Origin: Duganella margarita
GTDB lineage: Bacteria > Pseudomonadota > Gammaproteobacteria > Burkholderiales > Burkholderiaceae_D
Direction: 5' to 3'
Length of the DNA: 64,000 nt
Assembly: GCF_009857535.1 (NCBI RefSeq)
Contig: NZ_WWCS01000007.1
Coordinates: 1 to 64,000, forward strand
The notes beneath the pieces are model-generated. The model was given only the letters and a program-made list of their open reading frames with translations, was not told the origin of the DNA and did not search any database. Shown here in pieces: positions 44,621 to 53,749 of the stretch. Both the position numbers and the translations under genes were made by a program. How positions within the stretch are numbered: the stretch's first letter is position 1; each line of letters opens with the position of its first letter.

Positions 44621-45494
44621 AGTCGCTCGTCTGACAGCGATAGTTGAATCGCCGTCCAACCTCCCGGAAACCGGCGCGACGGATATTGTTCAGCGAGTGC
44701 CGGGTTTCGCCTGCGGGCGGCGCTTCCGTTTCGATGCCGGCAACGGTGCAGCCGGCCGCCCTGGCCGCCGCCAGACGCACGGCGAGCAGCATTTGCTGGC
44801 ACCCTTGCTGGCGCGCCTCGGGCAAGGTGGCGCCCATGCCCAGCCACGCATGCGGACCGTCGGTAAACAGCGCGGCCGTCGCCACCGGCGCGCCGTTGGC
44901 TTCGCAAGCGAAGTACACCTGCCAGCCTGGGCGGCCCACCACGGCGCCCATCCACGGCGCCAGCGCCGGCGCCATGCCGAAGCTGCGGCAAACGATATCG
45001 CCGCTCAACAGCGTCTCGTCGGCGCGGGCCTGGCGCACCTGTATTGCCGGATGAGGGCGGGGCGCCGGCAGCGGGCCATCCAGATCGCACAGCAGCTTGA
45101 CCCAGGCCGCTTGCTCGTCGGGGCGCCAGCCGCGCGCGGCGTAACCGGCTTGTAGCGGGGCGTCGGCCGGCAAGTCCCATGCATGCAGCCAGAACTCGCT
45201 GATGCCGCCGTCGGCAAACGTCTGCCTGATCCAGGCCAGCGTCTGGTCCGTCAGGGCGCTGTCGCCGGCCAGGCCGACCACCCGGTTCATGGCCGGGGTG
45301 GGCATGGCAGGCACGCGCATCAGCGTCGCGCCGGTGCCGGGCACCTGCACGGCCAGGCACGCGAAGTCGGCCGGCGCCGCCGCAAACAGCGCCAGGCGTG
45401 CGTTCACTTCAATCAGGTCGGACAACTCCAGGTCGGCCGGTTCGGGGATATGTTGAGGCACTGCTAACGCGTCCTTTCTAATGCGATAATTCAT
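44610..45494 (-). CDS. GNAT-family acetyltransferase-like protein
   Basis: A 294-residue protein. The last 140 residues look like a GNAT acyl-CoA-binding domain (HAWLGMGATLPEARQQGCQQMLLAVRLAAARAAGC). The first 140 residues are less clear and may be a second, degenerate GNAT copy. The ATG codon at 45492-45494 opens the frame. A GTG eleven codons further on, ten bases after AAAGGA, is a credible alternative start. It is the first gene of a minus-strand pair with the Tat-exported hydrolase. The acyl acceptor is unknown. Confidence 0.72.
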   Translation of the reverse strand: MNYRIRKDALAVPQHIPEPADLELSDLIEVNARLALFAAAPADFACLAVQVPGTGATLMRVPAMPTPAMNRVVGLAGDSALTDQTLAWIRQTFADGGISEFWLHAWDLPADAPLQAGYAARGWRPDEQAAWVKLLCDLDGPLPAPRPHPAIQVRQARADETLLSGDIVCRSFGMAPALAPWMGAVVGRPGWQVYFACEANGAPVATAALFTDGPHAWLGMGATLPEARQQGCQQMLLAVRLAAARAAGCTVAGIETEAPPAGETRHSLNNIRRAGFREVGRRFNYRCQTSDFTA

Positions 45495-45505
45495 AGGGTC
45501 ATACA

Positions 45506-45516
45506 CTACACTGCAA
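45506..45516. promoter_or_regulatory. Third, degenerate copy of the TetR-type palindrome in the divergent promoter
   Basis: On the minus strand it reads TTGCAGTGTAG, two changes from TTACAGTGTAA. It lies 10 bases before the TetR ATG and 11 bases beyond the GNAT start, so a protein bound here would block both divergent genes. Confidence 0.5.
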
Positions 45517-45526
45517 AAAACCATCA

Positions 45527-46207
45527 ATGACAGCTGAAAAGAAGAGCGCCAAAGCCAAGGCCGAACCACTGGACCGCAACCGCATCGCCCAGGTCGCCCT
45601 GACGCTGATTGACGAGCAGGGCATCGACCAGCTCAGCATGCGCAAGCTGGGCGGCATGCTGGGTGTCGAGGCGATGGCGCTGTACCATCATTTCCGCAAT
45701 AAGGCCGAGCTGCTGGACGGCATCCTGGACATCATTTTGGTCGACGTTGCCGCGCGCCTGACGCCCGACGGCACGCCGCTGGAGCGCGTGCGCCGCACCT
45801 TCGACGCGCTGCGCACCATCGCCATCGAGCATCCGCATGCCTTCCTCAGCATGGTCTCGCGGCGCTTCCGCACGCAAGTGGCGTTGAAATTTTACGAGCA
45901 ACTGCTGCTGCTGTTCCATCAGGCCGGGCTGAGCCCGGAGCAAAGCGGCCGTTATTATCGGCTCATGGCGAACTTCACGGTCGGTGCCGGCGTTGCCGAA
46001 GTCGGCAGCCGCGCCAGGCAGCCGGACGCCACCCCCATCATCCTGGAAAATTTCTATTCGCCCGAGGAGTTCCCCCGCATCACCGAGGTCATGCCGTTCC
46101 TGCGGGTATCCGAGATCGACCAGATATATTGCTCCGGCATGGACATCTTGTTCACCGCCCTGAAGGGGGAATTGACGCAAGCGGTAAAGCGTGATGCGTT
46201 GTCATAA
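45527..46207 (+). CDS. TetR-family transcriptional regulator
   Basis: A 226-residue repressor with helix-turn-helix ALTLIDEQGIDQLSMRKLGG and GVEAMALYHHFRNKAELLDG, then an all-helical ligand domain (TetR_C type). It is divergent from the GNAT/hydrolase pair, the normal arrangement of an autoregulated TetR repressor. A palindrome copy sits 10 bases before its ATG; the start has no clear ribosome site. The inducer is unknown. Confidence 0.9.
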   Translation: MTAEKKSAKAKAEPLDRNRIAQVALTLIDEQGIDQLSMRKLGGMLGVEAMALYHHFRNKAELLDGILDIILVDVAARLTPDGTPLERVRRTFDALRTIAIEHPHAFLSMVSRRFRTQVALKFYEQLLLLFHQAGLSPEQSGRYYRLMANFTVGAGVAEVGSRARQPDATPIILENFYSPEEFPRITEVMPFLRVSEIDQIYCSGMDILFTALKGELTQAVKRDALS

Positions 46208-46270
46208 ATTGATGAGGCTGTCAACATGCAATGCGTGCCGTTAGTTGTTTTTGCGACAAAATAATTATTC

Positions 46271-46308
46271 TTGAAAAGTTTTCAATCTGACCAGCAATTC
46301 AGTATAGA
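46271..46308 (+). promoter_or_regulatory. Promoter and 15-bp palindrome upstream of the PEP-CTERM gene
   Basis: TTGAAAAGTTTTCAA (46271-46285) is a 15-bp palindrome around its central base. Its end overlaps a possible -35 (TTCAAT, 46281-46286), with a -10 TATAGA at 46303-46308 after a 16-base gap. I found no convincing -24/-12 sigma-54 element here. Confidence 0.5.
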
Positions 46309-46377
46309 ATCGATTGCACATATGACATGCAAAAGAGTCATTTGTCTATCAATTTCGTACACACATAGGACAGAGTG

Positions 46378-47061
46378 ATGACTAAACAGATTCGCCGTAA
46401 ACAATCGCTGCGCACCCTGGCTGGCGCCGCCCTGATGACGTTGGCGGCCGGCGCTGCCCACGCCGGCGCGGTAACCGAGAGCGGCGACGCCGGTCAACTG
46501 CTCGGCTCTGCCCAGACCTTTTCCACGGGCGTGATTTCCACCATCAGCGGCTCGCTGCTGACCACCTCGGCCACCGATTACGCCGATCTGTTCCGCGTCT
46601 ACCTGTACGCCGGCACCACCTTCAGCGCCACCACCACGGCGTCGGCCTGGAACACCAACAATTTCGACACCGCGCTGTTCCTGTTCGACGGCGCCGGCCA
46701 CGGCGTGGTGGCCAATGACGATGATCCGAATATTGGCCTGCAATCCACCATTACCATCACCAAGAATGTCGTCGCTACCGGCTATTACTACCTGGCTATC
46801 GCCGGCGCCGGCTATACCCCGGTCAGCTCCAGCGGCCCGATCTTTGGCAGCCTGCTCGGCAAGGACCAGGTCCTGCCGATCAACGGCGGCGCCCTGACCG
46901 GCTGGCAGAGCCAGAGCCAGGAGGGCGATGCCTACGAGATCAAGCTGCACGGCGCCTACGCCAACGCCGCGCCGGTGCCGGAACCGGCCACCATCAGCAT
47001 GCTGATGGCCGGCCTGGGCCTGGTGGGCGTGGCGGCACGCCGCCGCCGTTCGCAAGTCTGA
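46378..47061 (+). CDS. PEP-CTERM-anchored exported protein
   Basis: A 227-residue protein with a Sec signal (ending near AHAGA), a DVUA0089-like beta-rich domain (FDTALFLFDGAGHGVVANDDD) and a C-terminal PEP-CTERM sorting tail: VPEPATIS, a hydrophobic stretch and RRRR. The tail is recognised by exosortase, tying the protein to extracellular matrix/exopolysaccharide systems of Gram-negative bacteria. No exosortase gene is in the window. The ATG at 46378 is preceded by AGGA; a GTG one codon upstream is less likely. Confidence 0.92.
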   Translation: MTKQIRRKQSLRTLAGAALMTLAAGAAHAGAVTESGDAGQLLGSAQTFSTGVISTISGSLLTTSATDYADLFRVYLYAGTTFSATTTASAWNTNNFDTALFLFDGAGHGVVANDDDPNIGLQSTITITKNVVATGYYYLAIAGAGYTPVSSSGPIFGSLLGKDQVLPINGGALTGWQSQSQEGDAYEIKLHGAYANAAPVPEPATISMLMAGLGLVGVAARRRRSQV

Positions 47062-47095
47062 ATTCGTTCAACATACGACTGTGAAGATGAGATCC

Positions 47096-48991
47096 ATGAA
47101 AACCGCACACATCACTCCATTACTGGCGCTGCTGCTGGCTGGCGCAACCGGCCTGGTCCAGGCTCAGCACGCTAAACTCGACGCCGGCCTGTCCGACCTG
47201 CTGGACAAGCAGAAAACCCCGGTCGCCGCCCGTCAGACGGTCAGCACCGGCCTGCAAGCCAACTACGACGGCCTGACCGACCGTAGCGGCCGCGTGCTGG
47301 TCGATATCTACCTCGATGGCCAGAGCTCGCTCGACACCGTGGTCGCCAGCCTGAAGGCGGCCGGCGCCAATGTCACCGGCGTTAATCGCGCGTTCCGCAA
47401 CGGCGCCGTGTCGGCCTACGTGCCGACCAACCAGATCGAAGGCCTGGCCGCCATCAGCGGGCTGCGCGTGATGAAACTGTCGCTGCGTCCGCAACGCAAT
47501 ATCGGCGTGACCACCTCGCAAGGCACCAAGGTGCTGCATTCGGACGTGGCCAACGCCACCGGCATCACCGGCGCCGGCATCACGGTCGGCGTGCTGTCCG
47601 ACTCGTATGACGGTTCACCGGCCAGCTTCACCAGCATCCGCGCCGCCACCGACATCGCCAGCGGCGACCTGCGCACGCCGAAGTTCGTGATCGACCTGGT
47701 TGACCCTAGCAATACCGACGAAGGCCGCGCCATGATGCAGATCGTGCAGGACGTGGCCCCGGCCGCCGATCTGTGCTTCGCCACCGCCTTCGACGGCGAG
47801 GCCGCCTTTGCCGACAACATCCGCACGCTGCGCACCCACCCGGACTGCCGCGCCGACGTCATCGTCGACGACGTGTTCTACTACGACGAACCGTTCTTCT
47901 CCGACGGCCAGGTCGCACAGGCGGTCAACGATGTCGTCACCAGCACCACGCTGGCCGGCAAGCCGGTGAGCTATTTCTCGTCGGCCGGTAACCAGGGCGC
48001 GGCCGGTGGCGGCGGTTCGATCGATGTGCCGGCCGCCACGTTCTCGACGGCGCCGACCAATATCGGCAATATCAAGCTGGCCTCGGCGGCCACCTGCGCC
48101 GGTACGCCGGCGGCCGGCTCCACCAAGGCCAACGTCGGTGGCGGCTGGCTGGACTTCGGCGGTGGCAACTATGTGACACGGATCAACTACACGCCGAGCG
48201 GCTCCAGCCTGTTGCTGCAATGGGATGATCCGTTCTATGCCGGCGCCGTCAGTACCGACTTGAATCTGTACTTCTTCGACGACAGCGGTAATTGCGTGTT
48301 CAGCTTTGCCAGCAATAACATCAACACCGATAACGGCATGGAATATGTCAGCCTGTCCGGCGGCGCCGGGTTGACGTCGCTGCGCATCCTGATTGGCCGT
48401 ACCAGCGTCGGCGCACATACCGCCTCGCGCGTGCGCCTGGTGAACATGGGCGGCTTTGACGGCGGCGCCTTCGCCGTCCGCACCAGCCCGGTCACCTTTG
48501 GCCACAGCGCCGTGGCCGCCGCCAACAGTGTTGCCGCTTATCGCTACACCAACCCGGTCACGCAGATTTCGCCGTACAAACCGGTGCTGGAACCATTCAG
48601 CAGCCCAGGTCCGGTGGTCATCGCGCTGGATGCCGACGGCAACCGTCTGCCTGTGGCGGAAACCCGCAAAAAGCCTGACCTGGCGGCGCCGGATGGCGGC
48701 GACACCACCTTCTTCTATCCTGGCCAGGATTTCGAAGGCAATGGCCGTCCTAACTTCTTCGGCACCAGCGCGGCTGCACCGCACGCCGCCGGCGTTGCGG
48801 CGCTGCTGCTGCAAAAGGCCGGTGGTCCCGGCAAGCTGCCGCCGAAACAGCTGAAGAGCCTGTTGCAGACCTCGGCGCCGGCCCGCGTGCCGCCGTATTC
48901 GGTCGCCGGCACGGCGGCGTCCAAGCTGTGGAGCGTGTATGACGGCTTTGGCCTGATCGACGCCACGGCCACGCTGAGCAAGCTGCCGTAA
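47096..48991 (+). CDS. Secreted subtilisin-fold serine protease with Glu in place of the catalytic His
   Basis: A 631-residue protein with a signal peptide (ends LVQAQ), a prodomain of about 120 residues and a protease domain. It shows the Asp motif ITVGVLSDSYD and Ser motif FGTSAAAPHAAGVAALLLQ of subtilases. Where the HGTHVAG motif should be, it has DEGRAMMQIVQDVAPAA, so Glu replaces His; such proteins fall near the S53-like group that uses Glu-Asp-Ser. An insertion of about 200 beta-rich residues lies between. The start ATG at 47096 gives the best signal peptide. It lies 34 bp after the PEP-CTERM gene and before a strong terminator. Confidence 0.85.
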   Translation: MKTAHITPLLALLLAGATGLVQAQHAKLDAGLSDLLDKQKTPVAARQTVSTGLQANYDGLTDRSGRVLVDIYLDGQSSLDTVVASLKAAGANVTGVNRAFRNGAVSAYVPTNQIEGLAAISGLRVMKLSLRPQRNIGVTTSQGTKVLHSDVANATGITGAGITVGVLSDSYDGSPASFTSIRAATDIASGDLRTPKFVIDLVDPSNTDEGRAMMQIVQDVAPAADLCFATAFDGEAAFADNIRTLRTHPDCRADVIVDDVFYYDEPFFSDGQVAQAVNDVVTSTTLAGKPVSYFSSAGNQGAAGGGGSIDVPAATFSTAPTNIGNIKLASAATCAGTPAAGSTKANVGGGWLDFGGGNYVTRINYTPSGSSLLLQWDDPFYAGAVSTDLNLYFFDDSGNCVFSFASNNINTDNGMEYVSLSGGAGLTSLRILIGRTSVGAHTASRVRLVNMGGFDGGAFAVRTSPVTFGHSAVAAANSVAAYRYTNPVTQISPYKPVLEPFSSPGPVVIALDADGNRLPVAETRKKPDLAAPDGGDTTFFYPGQDFEGNGRPNFFGTSAAAPHAAGVAALLLQKAGGPGKLPPKQLKSLLQTSAPARVPPYSVAGTAASKLWSVYDGFGLIDATATLSKLP

Positions 48992-49009
48992 TCGTTGTTG
49001 CTTCCAGAG

Positions 49010-49041
49010 AATCCGGCGCCCCTTGGCGCCGGATTTTTTTT
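49010..49041 (+). terminator. Rho-independent terminator after the protease gene
   Basis: A perfect 10-bp stem ATCCGGCGCC/GGCGCCGGAT with a CCTT loop is followed by eight T residues. It probably ends the PEP-CTERM/protease transcript. Confidence 0.92.
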
Positions 49042-49072
49042 ATACTGTCGGTTCGACGAAACGGGAGACAGT

Positions 49073-49909
49073 ATGAAGACGCTGAAGATGGCCGGACGCG
49101 AGGTGCCGGCGCTGGGACAGGGCACGTGGAATATGGGCGAGCAGGCCGCGCGCCGCCAGGACGAAGTGCGCGCGCTGCAACTGGGCCTCGACCTGGGCAT
49201 GACGCTGATCGACACCGCCGAAATGTACGGCGAGGGCGGCGCCGAGGAAGTGGTCGGCGAGGCCATCGCCGGCCGTCGCGACGACGCCTACATCGTCAGC
49301 AAAGTCTATCCGCACAACGCCAGCTTCGATGGCGTGCAGGAGGCCTGCGAACGCAGCTTGCGCCGCCTGAAGGTCGACACCATCGACCTGTATCTGCTGC
49401 ACTGGCAAGGCCACCATCCGCTCGCCGAAACCTTCGACGGCTTCGAGGCGCTGAAGCAGGCGGGCAAAATCAAGGCCTATGGCGTCAGCAACTTCGACCT
49501 GGATAACCTGGAGGAATCGCTAGCCTACGGCGCTCCGGCCACCAACCAGGTGCTGTACAACCTGATGAAGCGCGGTATCGAATTCGACCTGCTGCCGTGG
49601 GCGCGCCAACGCCAGCTGCCCATCATGGCCTACTCGCCGCTGGAAACCCACGGCCCTGAACAGGCCGCGCTGCTCGGCAACTCCGGCCTCCAGGCGGTGG
49701 CCGGTGCACATGGCGTCACGCCGGCGCAGATCGCGCTGGCCTGGGTGCTGCATCAGGATGGCGTGATCGCTATCCCCAAGGCCGTCGATCCTGTACACTT
49801 GCGCGCCAACCGCGCCGCGGCCGAGATCCAGCTTTCCGCCGGTGATCTGGCCGCATTGGACCAGGCATTTCCGCCGCCGCGCCGTCGCCGCGCGCTGGAT
49901 ATGCGTTAA
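49073..49909 (+). CDS. Aldo/keto reductase
   Basis: A 278-residue NADPH-dependent reductase. The catalytic tetrad is visible: Asp in LIDTAEMYG with Tyr in the same motif, Lys in IVSKVYP, and His in [16 protein letters not shown] is the cofactor-phosphate site. GGGAGA precedes the ATG at 49073; a longer frame from 48995 would start inside the terminator and is rejected. Substrate range cannot be inferred. Confidence 0.94.
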   Translation: MKTLKMAGREVPALGQGTWNMGEQAARRQDEVRALQLGLDLGMTLIDTAEMYGEGGAEEVVGEAIAGRRDDAYIVSKVYPHNASFDGVQEACERSLRRLKVDTIDLYLLHWQGHHPLAETFDGFEALKQAGKIKAYGVSNFDLDNLEESLAYGAPATNQVLYNLMKRGIEFDLLPWARQRQLPIMAYSPLETHGPEQAALLGNSGLQAVAGAHGVTPAQIALAWVLHQDGVIAIPKAVDPVHLRANRAAAEIQLSAGDLAALDQAFPPPRRRRALDMR

Positions 49910-49922
49910 CAGATAACCAATT

Positions 49923-51002
49923 ATGCTCAATCGACTGAAGCAGCTGTTCTCCCCGAAGGACATCAGCAACCACACTCTGCTCAACGCCTACTGCACCGTC
50001 GGCGACCTGCCCAAGCCGGGCTTTCCACATGTACTGAACGGCCGCCGGGATTACAACGACGCCGAACTGGCGCCGCACCTGAACGGCTTTATGCATTATC
50101 TGGCCGAGCAAAACGGCGGCAAGATGACGCGCACCCGCTATCACGTGATCCGCCACCTGCAGCGCGTACGGCACCATCTGAGCTTTGCCGTCGATCCGGC
50201 CGACATGGCGGCTTTCCACGCCTGGGCGGAAAGCGCCAACGCGCTGCTGTTCATGCAGGACGGTACGGTGCGCGATCCGCGAGGCCGCATGCTGCTGGCC
50301 GCTTCCGGCGAGGATGCCGAGGCCGGTACTGGCGCGGTGATGCCATACCCGCCGCAAGCCTGGCAACGCAAGGCGCGCACCGACGCGCAACTGGCCGCGC
50401 TGAAAATCGATGCCCCGGCCGATCTGCCGCCGCTGGTGTCCGAGCTGGAACTACGCCTGCGCGCGCCGGAAGACATCCTGCGCCGCATGCTGGCGTTGTT
50501 TGTGGTCGCCATCCGCGCTGAATCGTTGACCAGCAAGACGCCGATCACGGTGGCCGACTTGCAGCAGCGCTTCCCGCCGGCCTTCGCCGCGCTCACCGAC
50601 GCCGAACGCGCCTTCCTGGCGCAAGAGACGCCGAGCGAGCAGGAGATCACCCAGTTCCTGTGGCGTTACGAAGCGATCCTGGTGCTGCAATGGGCATTGG
50701 GTTTGCAAGAGGCGCTGCCGTTCGCCGATGCGATCTGCGACGTGGCGTCGATTTCCAGCACCGTTATCGATCGTGGCACCGAAGGCTTGCGCAAGCAGCC
50801 CGTGGCGCGCGCTGCGGGCGAGATCCTCGATGCGCTGGACCTGCATTACCGTCTGCACTGGGCCAGCCGCCAGGCCATCCTGAAGAAAACTGCGGCACCG
50901 GCCGGCATCAACGACGGCGTGCTGCAGGAGCGCCACCATGCGCTGAACTGGCTGGTGCGCTTTGAAGACCGCGAATGGGACGAGGTCGACACACCGACCT
51001 GA
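49923..51002 (+). CDS. DUF4272 family protein
   Basis: A 359-residue cytoplasmic protein. The central part has the DUF4272 pattern (RRMLALFVVAIRAESL..., LTDAERAFLAQE, FLWRYEAILVLQWALGLQ). The first 150 residues are a separate region with no known name. No signal peptide or membrane segment. It begins 13 bp after the aldo/keto reductase stop, so it may share its transcript, but the ribosome site is weak. Function unknown for the family. Confidence 0.8.
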   Translation: MLNRLKQLFSPKDISNHTLLNAYCTVGDLPKPGFPHVLNGRRDYNDAELAPHLNGFMHYLAEQNGGKMTRTRYHVIRHLQRVRHHLSFAVDPADMAAFHAWAESANALLFMQDGTVRDPRGRMLLAASGEDAEAGTGAVMPYPPQAWQRKARTDAQLAALKIDAPADLPPLVSELELRLRAPEDILRRMLALFVVAIRAESLTSKTPITVADLQQRFPPAFAALTDAERAFLAQETPSEQEITQFLWRYEAILVLQWALGLQEALPFADAICDVASISSTVIDRGTEGLRKQPVARAAGEILDALDLHYRLHWASRQAILKKTAAPAGINDGVLQERHHALNWLVRFEDREWDEVDTPT

Positions 51003-51081
51003 ACAACGTACGCCAGCGTACAGAGCAGTTTGATGGTGCGGGGTAAGCTGACTCTATCGAAGCAAATAACAGGAGTTCAAC

Positions 51082-51498
51082 ATGAACCACAAACTGATTA
51101 CCGCTGCCGTCCTGGCAGCCTTTATTGGCGTAACCGGCGCGGCTTCGGCGCAGGACCGCCACCGTGATGACGACCGTCGCGGCGGCCCGGATTTCAGCCG
51201 TTCCGACGAGCGCCGCAACGACCGTACCGACTACCGACAGAATGATCGCCATGACGACCGCCGCGCCGATCAACACGACAACCGCCGTGACGACCGTGGC
51301 GCCGGCCCGCGTCATGATCTGCGCAAGGGCGGCCGCCTGCCGCCGGAATACCGCAATCGCCAGTATGTGGTGGATGACTGGCGCGGCCACCGTCTGAGCG
51401 CGCCGCCGCGTGGCTACCATTGGGTCCAGACCGGCGGCGATTATGTGCTGGTTGCGATCACCACCGGCATCATCGCCAGCCTGCTGCTCTCCAACTAA
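51082..51498 (+). CDS. RcnB-family periplasmic protein
   Basis: A 138-residue exported protein with signal peptide ending ASAQD, a very Arg/Asp-rich middle (DDRR-type runs, about 24-80) and a C-terminal RcnB domain: LPPEYRNRQYVVDDWRGHRL, PRGYHWVQTGGDYVLVAITTGII. RcnB in E. coli takes part in nickel/cobalt homeostasis; many relatives have unknown roles. Ribosome site CAGGAG precedes the ATG. A hairpin terminator follows the stop. Confidence 0.85.
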   Translation: MNHKLITAAVLAAFIGVTGAASAQDRHRDDDRRGGPDFSRSDERRNDRTDYRQNDRHDDRRADQHDNRRDDRGAGPRHDLRKGGRLPPEYRNRQYVVDDWRGHRLSAPPRGYHWVQTGGDYVLVAITTGIIASLLLSN

Positions 51499-51509
51499 TC
51501 CGCTCTGCT

Positions 51510-51547
51510 AATATGCTGGACAGTCCCAACTGCCCAGCATATTTTTT
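51510..51547 (+). terminator. Hairpin terminator after the RcnB-like gene
   Basis: AATATGCTGG pairs with CCAGCATATT (10 bp), extended by an inner CAGT/ACTG stem around CCCA. A run of T residues follows. The T-run touches the ATG of the next, broken gene. Confidence 0.85.
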
Positions 51548-53426
51548 ATGAGCCTGCACCCGGTACCCAGCTTCTCCCTGCCGCGCATGTCGATCGCCCT
51601 GGCTGCCTTTGCGGTGGTCACTGCCGCCAATGCTGCGGCGGGCCGGCGCGCAACCCACCACCTTGCTTTATGATGTGAACAACCGCGGCAACATCGCCAT
51701 CCTCGGCCAGGTCAACGGCCGCAGTCCGGCACATAACGATCCCACCACCGCCGCCGATGCGGGCGACGGCTTCCGGATGCGCCACGGGTTTTCGCTGCTG
51801 TTCTCCGCGTGGACGTGGGACGTCGCGCCGTCTGCGCCCCCTGCGGCCGGCATGCCGGCGCCGCGGCCGCTGGTGTTTGCGCCGCCGGTAGCCAAGGGCG
51901 TCAAGGGCAGGGTGCAGAATGAATTCACCGTCAACACGCCAACCGACATGGCCACCTACGCCGGCATGCGCGGCCTGACGTATGAGCCGGCCGTGGCCAA
52001 CGATCCGCACGCGCGGCTGACCGCGCGTGCGCGACCCGACGACCAGCGCCGCCCCATCGCCCGCAGCGCCTGGCGATTCGTCGAGCCTGACCTGAAGGGC
52101 GGTCCCGGGCGGGTGCAGCTGGAAGGCGGCTTCCAGCCCGATACCATCTATGAACTCACGTATGTGGCGAAAGACCCCTACGTCACCGGCGCCGGGCTGG
52201 CCGGCATCCGCGACCTGCTGTCTTGGTTCCGCGATCACCCATTTGAAAACGCCGCCGCGCCGCGCAATGTGCTGATGTTCGGCATCAGCCAGTCCGGCCG
52301 CGTCATCGCCCGTATGCTGCATGATGGCCTCAACGTCGACGAAGGCGGCAAGCTGGTATTCAGCGGCGCGTATCTGCAAGTGCCCGGCGCCGGCGGCTCG
52401 GCGGGCTTCAATAGCCGCTTCGCGCAACCGACGCGCCATCCATCAATGATGGAGGAGCATGACTATCCCGCCGACGCTTTCCCGTTCACCAGCGCGCCGG
52501 CGCGCGATCCGGTCAGCGGCCTCACCGCGTCCACGCTCGACAAGGCGCGCGACAAACAGGGCAGGCTGCCCAAGCTAATTTACGCCAACACCTCCACCGA
52601 ATTCTGGAACCGCGGCGCCTCGCTGATCGCCACCACGCCCGACGGGGAGCGCGATGTAGCGCCGGCCGACAATGTGCGCATCTACGGTTTCATGGGCGCC
52701 CAGCATTATGTTGGCCGCTCCGCCAGGCGCGCGCCGTTCACCGCCTGCGTCTCGACCAGTGATCATTACCTGCCGATGCGCGCACTGATCGTGGCGCTCG
52801 ACGAGTGGACCGTCAACGGCAAGCCGCCGCCCGCCAGCGCCTATCCGCAACTGGCGGACGGCACGCTCACCACGGTGGCCGATTACCGCGCCATTTTCCC
52901 CAAGGGCTTCGGGCTGACGCCGCCGGCGCAGAACCTGCGCGAACCGCGCCTGAACTTCGGCCGCCGCTTCGCCACGCAAGGCATCGCTGACAGCGTGCCA
53001 CCCGGCCACGGCGACGACTACGAAACCCGCGTGCCGGCGCCGGACGCCGACGGCAACGACAAAGGCGGCGTGCGCCTGGTCGAGTTGCAAGCGCCGCTGG
53101 GCACCCATACCGGCTGGAACCTGCGCGCTTCCGACACCCGCTTCGCCTGGGCCACCTCGCGCTTTGACGGCAGCTTTGTGCCGTTCGCCCGCACCGAAGC
53201 GGAGCGCGTCGCGGCCGGCGATCCCCGGCCTAGTCTGGAGCAGCGCTACGCGACGCGCGACGCCTACGTGGCCGCCGTGCGCGCTGCCGCCGGACGCCAG
53301 GTCGCCGCCGGGCTGCTGCTGGCCGAAGATGTCGAACGTACGCTGAAGCAAAACGTCGGCCTGTACGACCGCATTCTGGCCCGCGACATTGCCGATCAAA
53401 GCTGCGGCTACCTGTACGCCCAGTGA
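51548..53426 (+). pseudogene. Alpha/beta hydrolase domain protein with broken N-terminus (PF20091/Abhydrolase_10 type)
   Basis: An ATG at 51548 begins a good signal peptide (MSLHPVPSFSLPRMSIALAA, then FAVVTAANAAA), but its frame stops at 51671-51673. The body (TTLLYDVNNRGN onward, to 53426) is in another frame. Relatives in this family have about 100 residues between signal peptide and the LLYDVNNRG motif; here almost nothing is left. I infer a deletion plus frameshift near 51630-51655. The remaining body is uninterrupted for over 580 codons: nucleophile motif MFGISQSGR and C-terminal DRILARDIADQSCGY. The body could still be translated from a TTG at 51609, without export. A sequencing error could explain the frameshift but not the missing region. 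Confidence 0.65.
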
Positions 53427-53430
53427 GCAG

Positions 53431-53748
53431 TTAGTTTAGGGCCTTTTGTTCCTGTACCAGGATGAAAGGGCTGACCACGCTGGCCCACAGCTGTGCGTCG
53501 GCTGCCAGCCATGCCGCGGCCTGCTGGTCGGTCACTTTGGCCAGCAGGCCGGAGTTCATCCACTGGCTGATGTTGGCCTTGTCGTCGTGCGAGATGCGGA
53601 CGGCCACCTCGACCAGGTCCAGCGAATTGGCGACCCACACCACGTTCCCTTGCGCGAAATGCTTCAGCAGCTCGCTCCATGGCAGGCGCGCCGTTTCGCG
53701 GTTCACTTTGGCGCGGAGTTCGAGGTCTTTTTCTGGTTTGGTTTGCAT
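53431..53748 (-). CDS. DUF2288 family protein
   Basis: A 105-residue soluble protein of the DUF2288 family (LRAKVNRETARLPWSELLKHFAQGNVVWV, LVEVAVRISHDDK, AQLWASVVSPFILVQEQ). Function unknown. It converges on the broken hydrolase gene with a 4-bp gap, and it begins 1 bp after the RES toxin stop, so it may be read from the toxin-antitoxin transcript. Confidence 0.87.
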   Translation of the reverse strand: MQTKPEKDLELRAKVNRETARLPWSELLKHFAQGNVVWVANSLDLVEVAVRISHDDKANISQWMNSGLLAKVTDQQAAAWLAADAQLWASVVSPFILVQEQKALN

Positions 53749-53749
53749 A

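Noticed and set aside
46208..46377. Sigma-54 promoter for the PEP-CTERM gene
   Set aside because: AGGCTGTCAACATGCA has GG-N10-GC but lacks the TGGCAC core and lies about 150 bp from the start; a sigma-70-like promoter fits better.
51609..53426. Intact 605-residue hydrolase starting at TTG 51609
   Set aside because: The first residues read out of frame through a signal peptide coded in another frame, and the conserved N-terminal domain is missing.
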